Shown here one piece after another: positions 22,046 through 35,400 of a stretch of DNA of 64,000 bases (its first letter is position 1; each line of letters starts with the position of its first letter). The DNA lies in assembly GCA_039090855.1 (NCBI GenBank), contig CM077025.1, forward strand, positions 102,528,489 to 102,592,488, written 5' to 3'. This DNA is from Macrothele yani (lineage: Eukaryota; Arthropoda; Arachnida; Araneae; Macrothelidae). A model generated the notes under the pieces. That model was not told the DNA's origin. It did not search any database and saw only the letters and a program-made list of their open reading frames with translations. The position numbers were made by a program, and so were the translations under genes.

Positions 22046-23366
22046 CAGAGCCAACATCTACACTTCTCATCAACTGAGTGTTAACAACTTTGTGTTTTAG
22101 ATGCTGATCACAAAATTTATTACACTTTTTTGCCCCAAGGTTATGATACATGCAATTTTGTAATCAATGTACATGGTAAACTGGTCAAAGCAAGCATCTT
22201 CATTATGCATACTGCTCATTCTAATAGCAATAATTTGCTCCATAGTGATGACTAGGAATTAATTTCTACAAGTGTGTTTGTTACATAGCCTCGATTGAGC
22301 AGGACATGAATTAAGAGTGAAGAAAAATGTGGAAAATTCAAAAATCGGTGGCTGTCACTTGATTACCAACAGATTATATGGTTCCGGGAAAGAAGAGTGC
22401 TGCACACACAAGATTTTAATTCTTAGGGGAAGTTTGTAATTGGGTTAGAAAGCCTGAGAATGCATTAACAACAAAAATTTCATGTTAGCTGCATAAAATG
22501 ACTTCCACAAAACAAAAGGTTGGCTGTGCATGCAGGGCTAGTTCATCAATGCAATCCTTGTGCTTCCCCTGCTCAGTGACATCACAGGTACAGATGCTGA
22601 ACCATTAAACCACATAAAAGAATCGCTAAAATGAAGAGGTACGTACACGTCTGAAGATCACTTCTATACTAACCATGACAGGAGCTCTGGTCACATGATA
22701 AGAGAGAAACTTGATCTTCGGACGAGCCCATCTCCCTTGCGTGACCAGATTTGCATCTTTAAAAAGAAACTTTAAGCATGATTTTAAAAAGATGAGCTGT
22801 TCTAATCATGACTGACTAATACAAGGCTACTTAATAGCAAACATTTTTTACTGGATGCAATAATAAAAGTGTTTTACTTCACCTACTGCTGATGACACTT
22901 TATTTATTCCATCACCTACACATTTTCACAAGACAATTTTTTTTTGTCAGTTTCATTTTCAGGGGCCCCCTTTGTCCTGGGCCATATGCATGTGCACTTC
23001 TTGCATCAGCCTAGTTACAGCACTGGAGGTGGAAATGCCTGCAGCATAGAGCAACCACCAGATTGGTGCTCCAAGGAGCATGTGACCGTGTGGACACCTT
23101 CAGAATGCGATCACATTGCCTGTGGCAAAATTGCTTGTGTTTACCTCAGTGTAAAGCCACCTTAACAATTCAAATTACAGTATGGCATAAAAATATTTCT
23201 CTAGAGCACAAAAAGAGTCTCTGCAACAGGTGAATACTGTATTCAATTATCTTCAGCATAAAAAAAAATGAGTTCCCCTCTGTTTTTTGTTTGTTTGTTT
23301 GTTTTTCTTTCTCTACCATTTCTTATATTGCATTTTCATAATCAAATAATGACATGGATACATTAC
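22046..23366. other. Unassigned sequence with a GC-richer block
   Basis: Mostly AT-rich intron with no supported gene. The block 22960-23165 is clearly richer in G+C than its surroundings (GGGGCCCCCTTTGTCCTGGG to CCACACGGT-like and GTAAAGCCACC motifs). It may be a decayed MITE. No second end was recognised. Confidence 0.3.
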
Positions 23367-23446
23367 CTTCTTAAATAAACCAACAGGTGCGGCAGTTGAT
23401 TTTGTCTGCTTCAAATATTCTGACCATCTGAATTCACCTCGGTAGC
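23367..23446 (-). CDS. MBTD1: 80-bp linker exon between MBT3 and MBT4
   Basis: The acceptor TTTTAG (AG at 23448-23447) and donor GGTAATG (GT at 23366-23365) bound 80 bp. The exon enters with two bases that complete the glycine codon left by the MBT3 exon, and leaves in phase 0 to meet the MBT4 exon. It encodes YRGEFRWSEYLKQT and STAAPVGLFKK, the helical segment of an MBT repeat with the conserved W, YL, T and AAP positions. It is too short to stand out as an ORF; the splice phases and the match to MBTD1/Sfmbt order support it. Confidence 0.93.
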
Positions 23447-23639
23447 CTAAAAGCATAAGTAGAAATTTGTTACCTACTTTTTTTAATAAATGATAAATTG
23501 GTGGATAAGCCTTTAGCTCTTGGAATACTTGACATATTACAATTATTAGGTGTGCAACTTAATTCTAGGCCACAGGCACCACACGTTGACAGCAAATTAT
23601 AGCAAATCAAATATGTACCTAATCAGGGAAATAATCCCC

Positions 23640-24732
23640 ATCATGTTGGATACATTTGAGCCATCAGTCAGGGAGCTGCCGAATGCCACTGCGGAAAAAA
23701 GAGGGCTGTTTCTAGTTGATAAAATCATCAATACTTGCGTAGACTTCCTCAACAGAAGGGAAGAGCGTATCACTCAGGTGATGTTGCAGGGAGCGAAAGA
23801 GGTGATAATCCGACGGGGGCGATGTCTGGAGAATACACCGGGCGGGACAAAATCTCCCATACCAGGTCAGTGATCGTGTTTAAAGTAATTTTCGCAGGTG
23901 TGAGGATGCACGTTATCCTGAAGCAACAGGACCGACCTTCTGCCCTTGCCGGTGTATGGCCTTTTCGCCTCCATTGCATCACTCACACGAATGAGTTGGT
24001 GACAGTAATGCTCAGCATTGACCGTTTCACCAGGTTTGAGCAACTCATAGTGTACGAAACTGCGCTGATCTCACTATATGCACAGCAACAACTTTCTGGC
24101 TTGGATATTCGGTTTGGCGGTACTGGTAGTAGGTTGGCCTGGATAAACCCACAATTTGCGCCACTTCCCAGCAAAAACACAAGTGCTGGGAAACTACTGG
24201 CCACCAGCAGGCAGTGATGGGTCACTGCTGGCTGAAATCTGCCGCTCACGGCCTGGTAGCGGCCCGCCGGTGGCAGCTCTATCAGTTGGTGTGCCATTGA
24301 TGGCTCTGCAGCATCGCCGTGAATTGTGGGCCTCCAAGCAAGTACCACTAGTGTACCGTTGCTGGCAACCAATACAACCCCAACAGCAGGTGGAAGCAAC
24401 GGGACTGCACATGCGCAGAAGCAACACTTGCTGTTTCTCTCATGGTACCAGTTAGTTGAAGACGACGCTATCGCCATCGTGTTATTTTAGTGGATGTTAA
24501 GAAAAAAAATCCATATGTAGAGAGGCGAATTAATTTCCTAATGAAATTCCACGTCGATGGAGATATCAGATTAAGCCATGAAATACACCCATTCCATTTC
24601 CATGAATAACAATTCATGGAATGGAGTGGGTGAATAACAAGAAAAATTTTGAAACCGCTTGAAACAAATGTCCTGGAAAACTATTAAAAAAACTTTTGTT
24701 GGAAAAAAAAAATACGTACAAAATTTATTAAT

Positions 24733-24768
<36 letters not shown>

Positions 24769-26280
24769 CAACTCTATGTGGATATTATGTACTCCGACAT
24801 GGGTTGAATACACAAGACTCGGAGGACTTCGCTTCTAAAAATAACGAGAAGTAAAATAAAATATCTTTCCTCTTTAAAACAAATGTAGCTTCAGACAACG
24901 AAAAGGAAAGATACAACGTTAAAAATGTAACAGAATGTGACATGAACCTGGGTAAATATAAATTAATTCAACAATCTCCTTTCAAGACGACAAGGACAGT
25001 ACAAAACTTTGGAAAGCGACTCTAAATATGTACACTACTTGAAAATGAGTGAAGTTCCCTTAAGGTAAAAAAAAAAAAAAAACTATCGCTACGTTGAAAA
25101 AATAAATTTATGAATTCTATGAAACTGCTTTTTATGAAAAATACCTCGCAATATTGTAAAATGAAAGAGGGAACCATTCGATTACATATTCCGCACAAAA
25201 CAGACAGCTTCAAGCACACGTATGTGCATGGCAAATTAGTCCTGTCGGTAGAGAGCTCAGCTCCCACGCCAACGGCCCATGTTCGTATCCACACAGATTC
25301 AAACGGGTGTATATCTGGTCTGTTGAGAAAATTTCCCCAGTGCAGTGCTATAATTAACAAGTTTCGTAAGGGCAGAAAAAAAAAAAAAAAGAAAAAAGAA
25401 AAAGAAAAAGAAAAGTTGTAGCTTTGGGGAACTGCGGTTATCCTTGATTTTTTTTTTTATTTATGGCTACTACTGGGAAATTGGCGGACAAGATTCAGCA
25501 AGCCACCAGTTACGTCACTTGGTTGCCGGCTGCCACTACCGGCAAACTAGCAGACCACATTAGGCTAGCCATCATTTCTGGCATGTACTTGCAGGACCAC
25601 TGATGGGCCACTTGTGGCAGCTACTGCGTGTGATGGGCAACTGATGGCCCTATTGTGGCATATGACAACTGATGGGGTGCCAAATGTTGGCCTGAACTGC
25701 TGGCCCTTCTGTTGGCTGCCCAGACATTTTATTGACTGTTCGGTAGTGGTAACATAGTGCTGGGCCATTGTTGGCAGTGCTGGCTCAGCAAGACTGTTTT
25801 TGCTGGGTTAGGATTATTGTAGAGGATCCACTTCTCATCACAGGTCAAAATCTTGTGGAGGAAATTCTTCTTGAATCTGGAGAGCAAGGACACAGCAACA
25901 TCGTAGTGCCTAGACTTCTTCACAGCTGTGAGTTGGTGGGGGACCCAACGACCCTCATAGTGAATCCGTCCAAGCTTGTGCAGGCGCTTTGCAATAGCTT
26001 GCCATGTTACTCCTTTACTCCAGGTTCCTGGGCAAGCTCTGACTGTGTGCACCAGGGATCTGTGTCCAACAGTTGTTCCAGTTCCTCAGCATCAACTTTC
26101 TGTGGCTGTCCCAGACTTTCTGCATCACGGAGATCGAAATTTCCCTGCTTAAACCGCTGGAACCACTTCTTACACATACTGCAGAACACAGCAGCCTCAT
26201 CCAAAGCAGCACAGATCATTTGCTGGGCTTCCGCAGCACTTTTTTTCAGCTGAAACGCGAACAGGAGGCAGCGCCTCAAA
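23640..26280 (-). pseudogene. mariner transposase relic, interrupted
   Basis: N-terminal part 26279-26007 (FCSMCKKWFQRFKQGNFDLR, a mariner helix-turn-helix linker). It continues through 26052-25790 with the first catalytic block LHKILTCDEKWILY (Asp present). After the inserted block the C-terminal part resumes near 24115 (ISKP) and runs in broken frames to about 23640, with a SVEEVYASIDDF-like segment. The gene is dead from frameshifts and the insertion. Confidence 0.8.
24118..25788. mobile_element. Unclassified insertion with GC-rich ends inside mariner
   Basis: It interrupts the mariner reading frame, with TGGC on both sides (a possible 4-bp duplication). Both terminal 300-400 bp are GC-rich and full of TGGC, GCCACC and TGATGGGC motifs, partly in inverted arrangement. 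The middle 1 kb is AT-rich with A-runs (24739-24767, 25070, 25376). No transposase or RT signature was found. Confidence 0.5.
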
Positions 26281-26466
26281 CGTTACTCCTCGAACGACAT
26301 TACTTTTACCGTCAACTTTCGTCACTATAGCTGTGAGCAGTTATGGTTGCCTGGAAAGCTGTTGGATGGCACTGCAATCAGCCATTATAGCACACAGCTA
26401 TTTGCATTTGCCGATGTTCTATGATCGCTATGCGGTTAGAGGCCGAGAATTAAATTGTACACCTAA

Positions 26467-28239
26467 TAACTTGCAAATCAGTTAATGATTAACTGAATTC
26501 TTCAATACAATTTGGAAAACAAACAGTAAAAGGTTTTGACAATTTTTTTAAGTGTACATTAAAAAACTTACATATTGTGATGGAAAAGGAAAAAAAGAAA
26601 AAGAAAGAAAAATGGAAGCACTTTAAGTAGTTTGACATTAATTCTGAGGTATGACAGTTCATGTTTTCATGTTGGCTTTTTCAACATATCTTTTGATATA
26701 TCAATCAAAGAAAGAAAAGTGGTGTTTTTAGAGATACAAATGTACGTCAACAATGCTTACAGTGTCATCTGTTGTATCCCTTCAGCTGTATGTACATAAA
26801 ATATTTGCACATTTATAACTTGAATTTGAAATATTCTTTCAGCATTTGAAAGTGGTGGAAATGAGAATGATGATCCTTGCATTTTTCCTTTTGCCTAAAG
26901 CACAATTTTTGGGTCAACATACATTTTCCAGCATTTGCCGTGGCGCCTTCATTTCTGCAAATTTAATTAGAAAAATTCTGTTAGCACCAATAGCTATACC
27001 TTGACTGCAACTTCCCACATTTCCTGCTGAGCAAGGTTTTTTCATTAAGTGGGGGGATATATGCATATTTGTATCGAGCAAAATATCTTTACATGTTAAT
27101 ACCTGTGATTCTGTTCTCAAAAAAACCTTTGTTCAACTAATTAAGTGTTGTTTACAATACCTCTTTTGGTGTTGGGAGAGAATGAATGTGGGTTATTACT
27201 GCCAACCTTCAATGTTAATTATGACAATCCAGCAGTTTTATATGCAGCATTAAGATCTCTTTTAAGATGTTTTATTATTTTTTATGTTCATCAGACATGG
27301 TCTGGCTGACACTCAAATATAGATCTAAATTTTGCTTTACCATATCTCTAGCACCAAATATTTTCTTATTGTACAGAACCATAACTTTACCATTACAACA
27401 TGGTAGGTAATGATTACCAATTTTTTCACCTTTGAAGTGAACAGTACCATAAGCAGTACAAATATTTGAGACACAGAGCTAAGTAAAAGAACTGACTAAA
27501 CATACTCTCACAATCTGATGAAAGCAGCAAAAAATGCCCATCTGTACTGCTTTTATTTCCTGTTAATCCATCATGCTGCCTCTCTCTGTCCTGAATCAAT
27601 TATAGCTTCCACTGTTTTTCAATTTCCCTAATATTCTTCAGCTGTTTTTCTTGGCAGTTTCAATTTAGGCCAAGTTGTCTTTGATTTTTGGTTTCCTGTG
27701 ATTTTTCCACAGAAGTTTTCCCTGTCACTATTTATGCCGAGTTGTATTTCTTTTTACAAAGCCTATGAACTTTTTCTAGATTTTTACCTTTTATAGTTGT
27801 GTCTCATTTTGTCTTGGTTCTTTGTTTCTTCAAATTTTCACCTTACCATTTTGTTTAGTTCACACCACTAATGAAATCAAAGCTGACACATAAGGTGCAA
27901 TGAAATCAGACTTCTAAATTTTTACTTTGCACTTCTTTGAATACCCAGTAAATGGAAGTTTTATATTCAAAATATATTCATCACTGGGAAAAATAAGGTA
28001 AAATGAACAATTAATGAATACATCATGGAAAATATAAATACCAATACAGAATAAACATATATAAAAATTTTTTAAGACTGTGTTTATCATAATTCAGACA
28101 TATTAATGTAACAATGCGTTTGGAAACATATGCTTTGGTCTTGGTGTTGTATGCATCAGTTATAACGCACAACTTTCTGTTTCACGAAAACTGGTTCGTT
28201 ACAGTAATTCTTTCCAATGATACATACATACATCATACA
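26467..28239. other. Unassigned AT-rich intron
   Basis: No exon or element end is supported. Weak minus-strand coding-like patches at about 27250-27420 and 27480-27740, with many stops, suggest a very old repeat, but no family is recognised. Confidence 0.4.
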
Positions 28240-29077
28240 TATCACTAAGCTGTTCTCTGAGATTCAGAGGTTAGCTCCAAAAAGAAATACAAACTTCCAG
28301 ATATTTTACTTATTGTTGTCGTATCAAACTTCGCCATTTATAGCGATCTTGACATACAACTCGTGCTTCACTGATATCCATTACACGCCTTACACAAGAT
28401 CTTTTATACTTCATACTCATAATCTTTTTCCCATGCAGACACTCCTGAATCTGATCCACCCATGTCTTCCTTGGCCTTCCTCTGCCTTTCCTTCCTGCCA
28501 CTTGGGTTGAAAATATTTTCTTAGTAAGCATTTCATCACTCATTCTTTCAACATGGCCAAACCACCGAAGCATATTGGTCTCCACCTTGCTAACAACATT
28601 TTGCTTTACATCACACAACTGCAATACATCTTCATTCCTCACACAATCAGATCGTGTCTTACCACAAACCCCACGTAAGTAATGCATTTCTCCAGCACAC
28701 AAACGACTCCTATGCTTCTTTTGCAGTACCCAGGTTTCACTGCCATACATCAGAGTAGGAACAATTACTGTTTCATACACAGCCATGTGGGACTCTCTAG
28801 AGAACCCATCATTCCTGTGAAAACCTCCCAGAGCAGCTATGACTTTCAAAGAAGAATTCACTCGCCTACTGATTTCACCATCCAACTTGTTCTCTCTGTC
28901 AAACATGCTTCCTAAATACACAAACTCACTCACCTGTTCAATCACAGTGCCATTTATACTTACATTACATTCAGTGCTACCCATTCCTCTCTCAAACACC
29001 ATGTCATTAAGGGGGTTACATATACAAATTGACAATTTGTTATTAATATATCCATAGTGTACACAGCAATGTCTCAC
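28240..29077 (-). mobile_element. 5'-truncated LINE, copy 2 (best preserved)
   Basis: The minus-strand frame 29077-28310 is open for about 255 codons. It matches the end of a LINE reverse transcriptase and the segment after it: FVYLGSMFDRENKLDGEIS, MYGSETWVLQKKH, MLRWFGHVERMSDEML and GRKGRGRPRKTWVDQIQE. The catalytic FADD block is upstream of the truncation and missing. The 3' end at about 28240 is shared with the copies at 21497 and 35711. All three are in the same orientation. Confidence 0.85.
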
Positions 29078-29089
29078 AAGAGAATAGAA

Positions 29090-29628
29090 GCTGGTAATGA
29101 TGTGGAGCTAATGGGAATGGTGTAAATGCCAGAGGGGAGATCCTACCAGTTCAATGCCAGCCCCCTAGCAGCAGCAAATTTGCAAACTTAGCTTTGCGAA
29201 GATATGATGGACAGAGCAAAAATGTCAATTGCAAAGTTGGAGAGTATCATTTCTTTGCTACAAATCAGTCACAAAAAGTGGAGGCAAGTGGGTGAATTTC
29301 ACTTGTACACTGAGGAGGGAAAAGCATCTAAGTAGTGCAATTCAAACAACACAAAGGAGCTAATAATAATGTGGAATCAATGGGATTAATGCAAGTGCCA
29401 GAGAGCTGATTTTGTTAGCTCTTTCTCAATGCCCCTAGCAGAAAATTTGTGAACTTCCAAATATATGATTGACAGAATAAAAAAGCCAATTGTGAAGCCA
29501 GAGAGCATCATTTATTTGACACAAATTTGTCATGACAAAAAGTGGGGGCCAACATGTGCAATTTGGCTGTATGCTGAGAAGGTAAAAGTATCCAAGGGCA
29601 TTTTTAAGCAGTGCAATATCATTGAATT
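29090..29628. repeat. Two tandem copies of a repeat of about 270 bp
   Basis: The stretch from GGTAATGATGTGGAGCTAAT (29092) recurs diverged from about 29360, offset 269-276 bp. Shared blocks include AATGCCAGAG/AGTGCCAGAG, CCCCTAGCAG, ATATGAT.GACAGA and AAAAAGTGG.GGC. There are only two units, so this is a local duplication or the edge of a satellite. Confidence 0.75.
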
Positions 29629-31879
29629 ATTGACAAGAGGTGGCAGGACCATTAAATGAAGGCGAGTCCACACGGTGACACAGGTTCCTCCCCCCCCTCC
29701 AGTTTGTACAAAATTGCTGGTTTGCTTCTGTTAGTTGCAGTTCTATCAGCTCGCATGTTGTAATCACAACATTGGGGCAAATGTAGTAACTCTATGGATC
29801 TATCAAACACAGTTCTTCATAAAATAAATAAATACATGGAAATGCTAACTATGGTTTCTTTCATCAGGATGTTATGACCAAGCATTAGTCATCTGTTCAT
29901 TGTGAATTCACCACAGACATTCCATATGTATTCAATACTTATCACCGGTAAGTGAAATGGATAAATAGTGTCCAATGTATAAAGATCAGAACAGGTGACA
30001 AGAATGGAGTCCTGTTTCTGTAAGCTGTCTTGCAACAGACATCAGTTATACAGGATGCTATATAGAGGCTGCTACATCTCACTGGATGGTGGACAGAAAA
30101 GCAATCAAAGCAGTTCAGGCTTGTTGGACTATGAGAAGACGATCCTCGTACTCCAGTTGTTTGTCTGGGCTGAACAGAACATTCTTGATATGTATGCATG
30201 CCCTCATGTGCCCACTGCTGCATCACCACGGCTCAGATGGTGGGCAATTCATCAATATGAACAAGCTGCTTCCCCTAGTCTGCTAATGTAGCACTCTAAA
30301 ATGCACTTAGTTGTTTTGTAGGGTCTTTTAGGACATGATTAGCAGCTACTAAAGTGAATGCACCTTATAACGCAGCCAGAATGTACACTGACAGCCCATA
30401 TTTAGGCTACTGGGTGTGCAATTTAAGTGTGCTCTGGCAATAACCTGGAGGTTCATTGGCAAACCGGCTTTCACAGTTTGTGGATGATTTTATTGGGATG
30501 CATCGGTTTTTTGGTCCAAGAGTGCATTTCAAAGGTTCGAGGATTTAAATTCCTGAATTTGCAATTAGGGACACTGGTGTTGAGCATATGATATCGGTCC
30601 TGCAGCACTTACACCAATCCTGTTGATTCCACTCTGTTAGCAGCCTCTATTTACCTATGATGTTGCACTGCTTAGAAATGTCCTTGGCCACTTTTGCCTC
30701 CTCGATGCATAGCAGAAATTTGCACACTGATTCAAACTTTTTTCGTCTCCAGTGGAACAATATTTGAAGAAACTATTAATGCAGGAATGTTCTGATTTAT
30801 GTTTTGGATTCAAAGTGTGCATGTGGAAAGAGTGAATTCAAGAATGCATTGTCACCTGAGCAAACACTCAAATTAATTTACTACATTACAGGTGGGATTC
30901 TTTGGCAAAAATGATGTAGGGTCACTCCAGTGATCCAACAACAGAAAAAAGTTTTCTTTTTGTTTGTTTCCATAAAATTTTGCATATATACTGGACAATC
31001 ACTGGTAGTTGAAATTCCCAAATTTTAAAATTTTAAATAATACACAGAGATGATTGTAAGACAAAGTTTCAAATCCTGAAAATGTCGGGGGGGGGGGGGG
31101 TACGGTAAACTACAACTAATCTATTCTTTTAAGTTATAATTAAAAATAAAAAAGTTATATTAAAAAAAATTCGTTGGTTATCCATGTCTTTTTATCCAAC
31201 TGGGTAGACATTTTACTTTAGAAAATAATCTAGGATTTTAAGATTTGCCTGTCATTAATGACTTTAATTTTTGAGATCCACTTATGATAGCAGCTAAAAG
31301 TGATATTACATTTTTTAAAATCAACTGGTCTTCCATGGAGCACTCTGTTCTCCAACGGAAAACACTAATCTAAAATTAAAATTTGAAGTCACTAATCTTC
31401 AACTTAAGTACACAGCCCAAAGCAGCACTAACTCCAGTTCAGGGAAAATAGCGGAAAAGCGATGCACATTGGGTCAGAATCTCAGCCTCATGACCTAACA
31501 AGTGTGGAGCAGCAAAACTGGCAAAAACTGCAAAAGGTAGTGCTACATAATTATTTAGCAGCTAATAAACAAGAGGGAAAATATCATTATTAATTGTTTT
31601 AAACAATTTACTATATAGTTCACATGTGTCAGCACAGTTTAAGAAGCTGTGAAAAGCAGGGAAATATGTTTTAAACAATATACCACATCATTTACCTGTG
31701 TTGGTACAATTTGCATAGCCAGAAACCTTGAACTTTGGGTTCAATTGAGCACAGAAAACCAGAATGCAAACACAACTGTTTACACAGATCAGTTTTTGCT
31801 AAATAGAAACTTAAAAATAAAGAGAATTTCGTAAATTTAACATTATCGATAATCATATTATTGATAATAGCTTTTTTTT
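29629..31879. other. Unassigned sequence
   Basis: No reliable gene or element. GGCGAGTCCACACGGTGACA (29661) resembles the end of some DNA transposons, but no inverted partner was found. A run of 14 G lies at 31087-31100. Confidence 0.35.
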
Positions 31880-32085
31880 ATTGATTGTTTAACGACCATC
31901 GCGTGCGACTCAATGGGTAATAAGCAGTTGCCCATTCCTAATTTAAGGCCACTGGTTCCAGAGAAGGGAGAGAGCCAGTGCCGTAAGACAAACACAACAT
32001 CCATGCCTCACTGGGATTGGAACCCAGACCCAACTCAGACGAGTGATCAGAAGCCATCGCTTAGACCACTGCGTCACCGGGGCAG
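31880..32085 (-). mobile_element. tRNA-derived SINE, copy 1
   Basis: On the minus strand it begins with a tRNA-like head: an A-box region (GACGCAGTGGTCTAAGCG) and B box (GGGTTCCAATCCCAG). A body with CTCTCTCCCTTCTCTGGAAC follows. It ends toward an A/T-rich tail near 31875. A second copy is at 59836-60025. Confidence 0.8.
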
Positions 32086-32487
32086 TGCTAATACGTTTGA
32101 GTTATAAATGAGATAGGACAATAAATCAACTACCATTTTGTACTTTTTAATAAGATTTAAACTGATGTCACGTGAATTCCTGACAAGGTTGCTGTTTAAA
32201 ACATTTGACCTTGAATTTTTCAAACTTTAAAAAATTTTGACCTTCAATTCCTCAAAACACAAGAAATGTAAAATTTTGAAAAAAAATATATTTTTTCTTT
32301 CACACCTCAAGAACATGTCTGCAAATTTTGAGCTTGAGATCTAAATCAGGCCATATTTTAAGAATTTTTTAATTGTGTGTCTTGAAAAAGCCTCTCCAAA
32401 AATTAGGTTTATTACTTAAATGATGAAAATTTTAAATACAGAAGTAGTGATTAAAATGAAATACTTCATAGCATGTATATCAATTAC
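32086..32487. other. AT-rich spacer
   Basis: Simple AT-rich DNA. No coding or repeat boundary was seen except the RTE target site at its right end (ATATCAATTAC, 32477-32487). Confidence 0.5.
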
Positions 32488-35400
32488 GGGATGTAAGGTC
32501 AGGTGATGCGTAACATCACAGCCTCTCCTTGACAAATGTCAACCCCGCCTTCTCGTGGTGCATCCTGTTCCCACTAAAGGGGCTCTGACGACCGCCAATA
32601 GCGGTATAACTATACCATCGGGATTAGAGGAAATTCTATCCCACACTCACCAACCCGCTTGGCCAGCGTGGTGAGTTATGGCCAAACCCCTCCAAAATGA
32701 TTCCACAACTTAAATCTTGGCCCTCAGTCTCCGGCAGCTGGAATGTACCTGGCCAAGGCAGCGGCCAGTGCGACATGAAGGCAGAGGGTGCTAAGAATCC
32801 CCGGAGGACCGGACTAGGCTGCCATCTGATGCTGACCTTGGCTACGTACAATGGACGCTCCCTATCTTCTGATTCAAGGCTTCTTGAATTGGAAGAGGAA
32901 CTACAAAGGATCAAGTGGGACATCGTGGGGCTAAGTGAGGTAAGGAGAAAAGGAGAAGATCTCATTGAACTGAAAAGTGGACATCTCTTCTACTATCGTG
33001 GGACAGATACTGGCAGAACTAGTGGTGTTGGATTTATAATAAACAAGAAACTGAAGGATAAAGTTGTAGAAGTTGAAAGTTCCTCTGACAGAGCTGCACG
33101 ACTTGTTATCCAACTCTCGAAAAGATACCAGGCTCAGATTATTCAAACTTATGCACCCACCACAAGTCATCCTGAAGAAGAAATTGAAGAATTTTATGAG
33201 GAAATTTGTCATCTAAATAATAAAGGTAAGCAGCACTTGAAAATAATTATGGGAGATTTCAATGCAAAAATAGGGCAACGGCAACAGAATGAAACTTCAG
33301 TAGGTAAATTCGGTCACGGCAACAGAAACCAGCGTGGAAATACTCTCGTTGAGTTTGCAGAGGCAGAAGGGTTTTTCATCTTGAACTCCTTCTTCAAGAA
33401 AAAGCCACACAGGAAATGGACATGGAGACATCCAAATGGGACAACAAGTGAAATTGATTTTATTATGTGTAACAAAAAATTCGTCATAGAAGACTGCAGT
33501 GTGCTAAACAAGTTCAACACAGGTAGTGACCATAGATTGGTGAGATGTAAGATGCACCTCAACACAAAACTTGAACGTGGCAAGCTCATAAGACAAACAA
33601 AATCTATTGACATAACCAACCTTAAAAAACAAAATAATACCTTCAAGTTGGAACTGAAGAACAGGTTCTCTGCTTTAGAAGGCCTAACATCGGAAGAAGT
33701 GGACATCTCTGAAGTTAACAGAAAAGTAACCAAAGCTCTTATGGAAACAGCAACAAAATTAGCTGGGTCTAAGAACAAGTTGCATGTAAATAAATTATCA
33801 GGAAAAACGAAAATGTTGATGCAAAAAAGAAGAGAGATGAGGACAACTAAAGAAGATGTGACTTCCAAAGTGGAATATATAGAGCTATGCAAGACAGTAC
33901 GAAAAAGTATCACTGAAGACGTAAGAAAATTCAACTGTGAACTAGTGAGGAAAGCAATTGAAAACAACCAAAGCCTAAAGATAGCAAAGGGACATCTCAG
34001 TAAGGGAAGAAAACAGATTATGGCACTGAGAAAAGAAGATGGCTCTGTAACAAGAAATAGAGGCGAAATTTTGACAAGAGTGAAAGATTTCTACTCCAAA
34101 TTATATGAAAGGGATGATACATGCACTCCAGACATCATGAAAGATACCAGTACCAGAGTTCCTCCAGTCCTTCCAGCAGAAGTTGCACATGCAATCAAGA
34201 ACATGAAGCGGGGAAAAGCTCCAGGAGAAGATGGAATTACTGTAGACATCATACAAGAAGCAAGTGGAGAAATCGAAACAGTACTCGCCCAAATTTTCAC
34301 TCGATGCCTTAATGAAGGAAAGATTCCTGAGGATTGGAACACCGCTACAATGATCCTGCTACATAAGAAAGGTGACATTGAGGATCTCGGAAACTACAGA
34401 CCTATCAGCCTCCTATCAGTAGTTTATAAAATCTTCACTAAAGTTCTTTCACACCGCTTGAAGGTAACACTGGACATGGCTCAACCGAGAGAACAAGCTG
34501 GATTCAGGAGTGGCTACAGCACAATAGATCATATCCACGTACTGAGAGAACTAATTGAAAGAGCGAGGGAATATGAACTTCCATTGTGCATGGCTTTTAT
34601 CGATTATGAAAAAGCCTTTGATTCGGTGAAACCATCAGCAGTTACAATGGCTCTGAAAACCTGCGGTATTGAAGATGCATACATTAATATCATTAATAAC
34701 ATCTATGAAAATGCAAGTGCAAAGATTAGGCTGTTTGAAAATACAACACACGTAAAAATTGGAAAGGGAGTGAGACAAGGTGACACCATATCTCCGAAGC
34801 TCTTTAATGCCACATTGGAGGGTGTTTTTCAGTCGCTGAGCTGGGAAAACAAGGGGATAAAGATTAATGGAGATTATCTAACCCACCTTCGTTTTGCTGA
34901 TGACGTAGTCATTTTTGCAACTACCCCATCAGAGCTGCAGAGTATGATCCAGGAACTTGCTGACAAGAGTAAAGAAGTGGGATTAAAAATGAACTTTCAG
35001 AAGACAAAAGTGATGTTCAATGCTTTTACAAGAAATGAAGATTTATCGATTGATGGAGAAAAGCTGGAGATAACAGACACGTGCGTTTATCTTGGACAGC
35101 AGATATCTAGTGAGGGTCACATTGATGAAGAAATTAATCGGCGTACAAAACTTGCCTGGAGAGCTTTTGGAAGAAACAGCATAATTTTCAAGAGCAATAT
35201 GCCATTATGTCTTAAAAGAAAAGTGTTTGATCAATGCATCCTTCCAGTGCTTACGTATGGTGCAGAGACGTGGACCTTAACTAAAAGAGACATACAAAGG
35301 CTGCAGACAACTCAAAGTAGCATGGAGAGGTGCATGCTTGGTGTAACCAGGAGAGATAAGAAGAGGAACTCGTGGATCCGAAAAATGACAAGAGTGGAAG

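Larger units (their letters stand above)
23546..26466 (-). mobile_element. mariner split by a GC-rich insertion
   Basis: The ends TTAGGTGTGCAACTTAATTC (23546) and inverted TTAGGTGTACAATTTAATTC (26466) are flanked by TA. The transposase is on the minus strand in two parts separated by about 1.67 kb of unrelated DNA. Confidence 0.88.

Noticed and set aside
23983..24477. 164-codon minus-strand frame
   Set aside because: It runs across the junction between mariner remains and the GC-rich insertion. Only the last part matches mariner; the rest is fortuitous.
24571..24813. Minus-strand frame with a polyphenylalanine stretch, and similar frames at 25022 and 46188
   Set aside because: The Phe runs are translations of A/T homopolymers and do not represent proteins.
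29653..30900. Possible PIF/Harbinger element starting GGCGAGTCCACACGGTG
   Set aside because: No inverted partner, no target duplication and no transposase motif could be found.
33314..33967. 217-codon minus-strand frame inside the RTE
   Set aside because: Antisense shadow of the RTE ORF, hydrophobic because the sense strand is lysine- and glutamate-rich.
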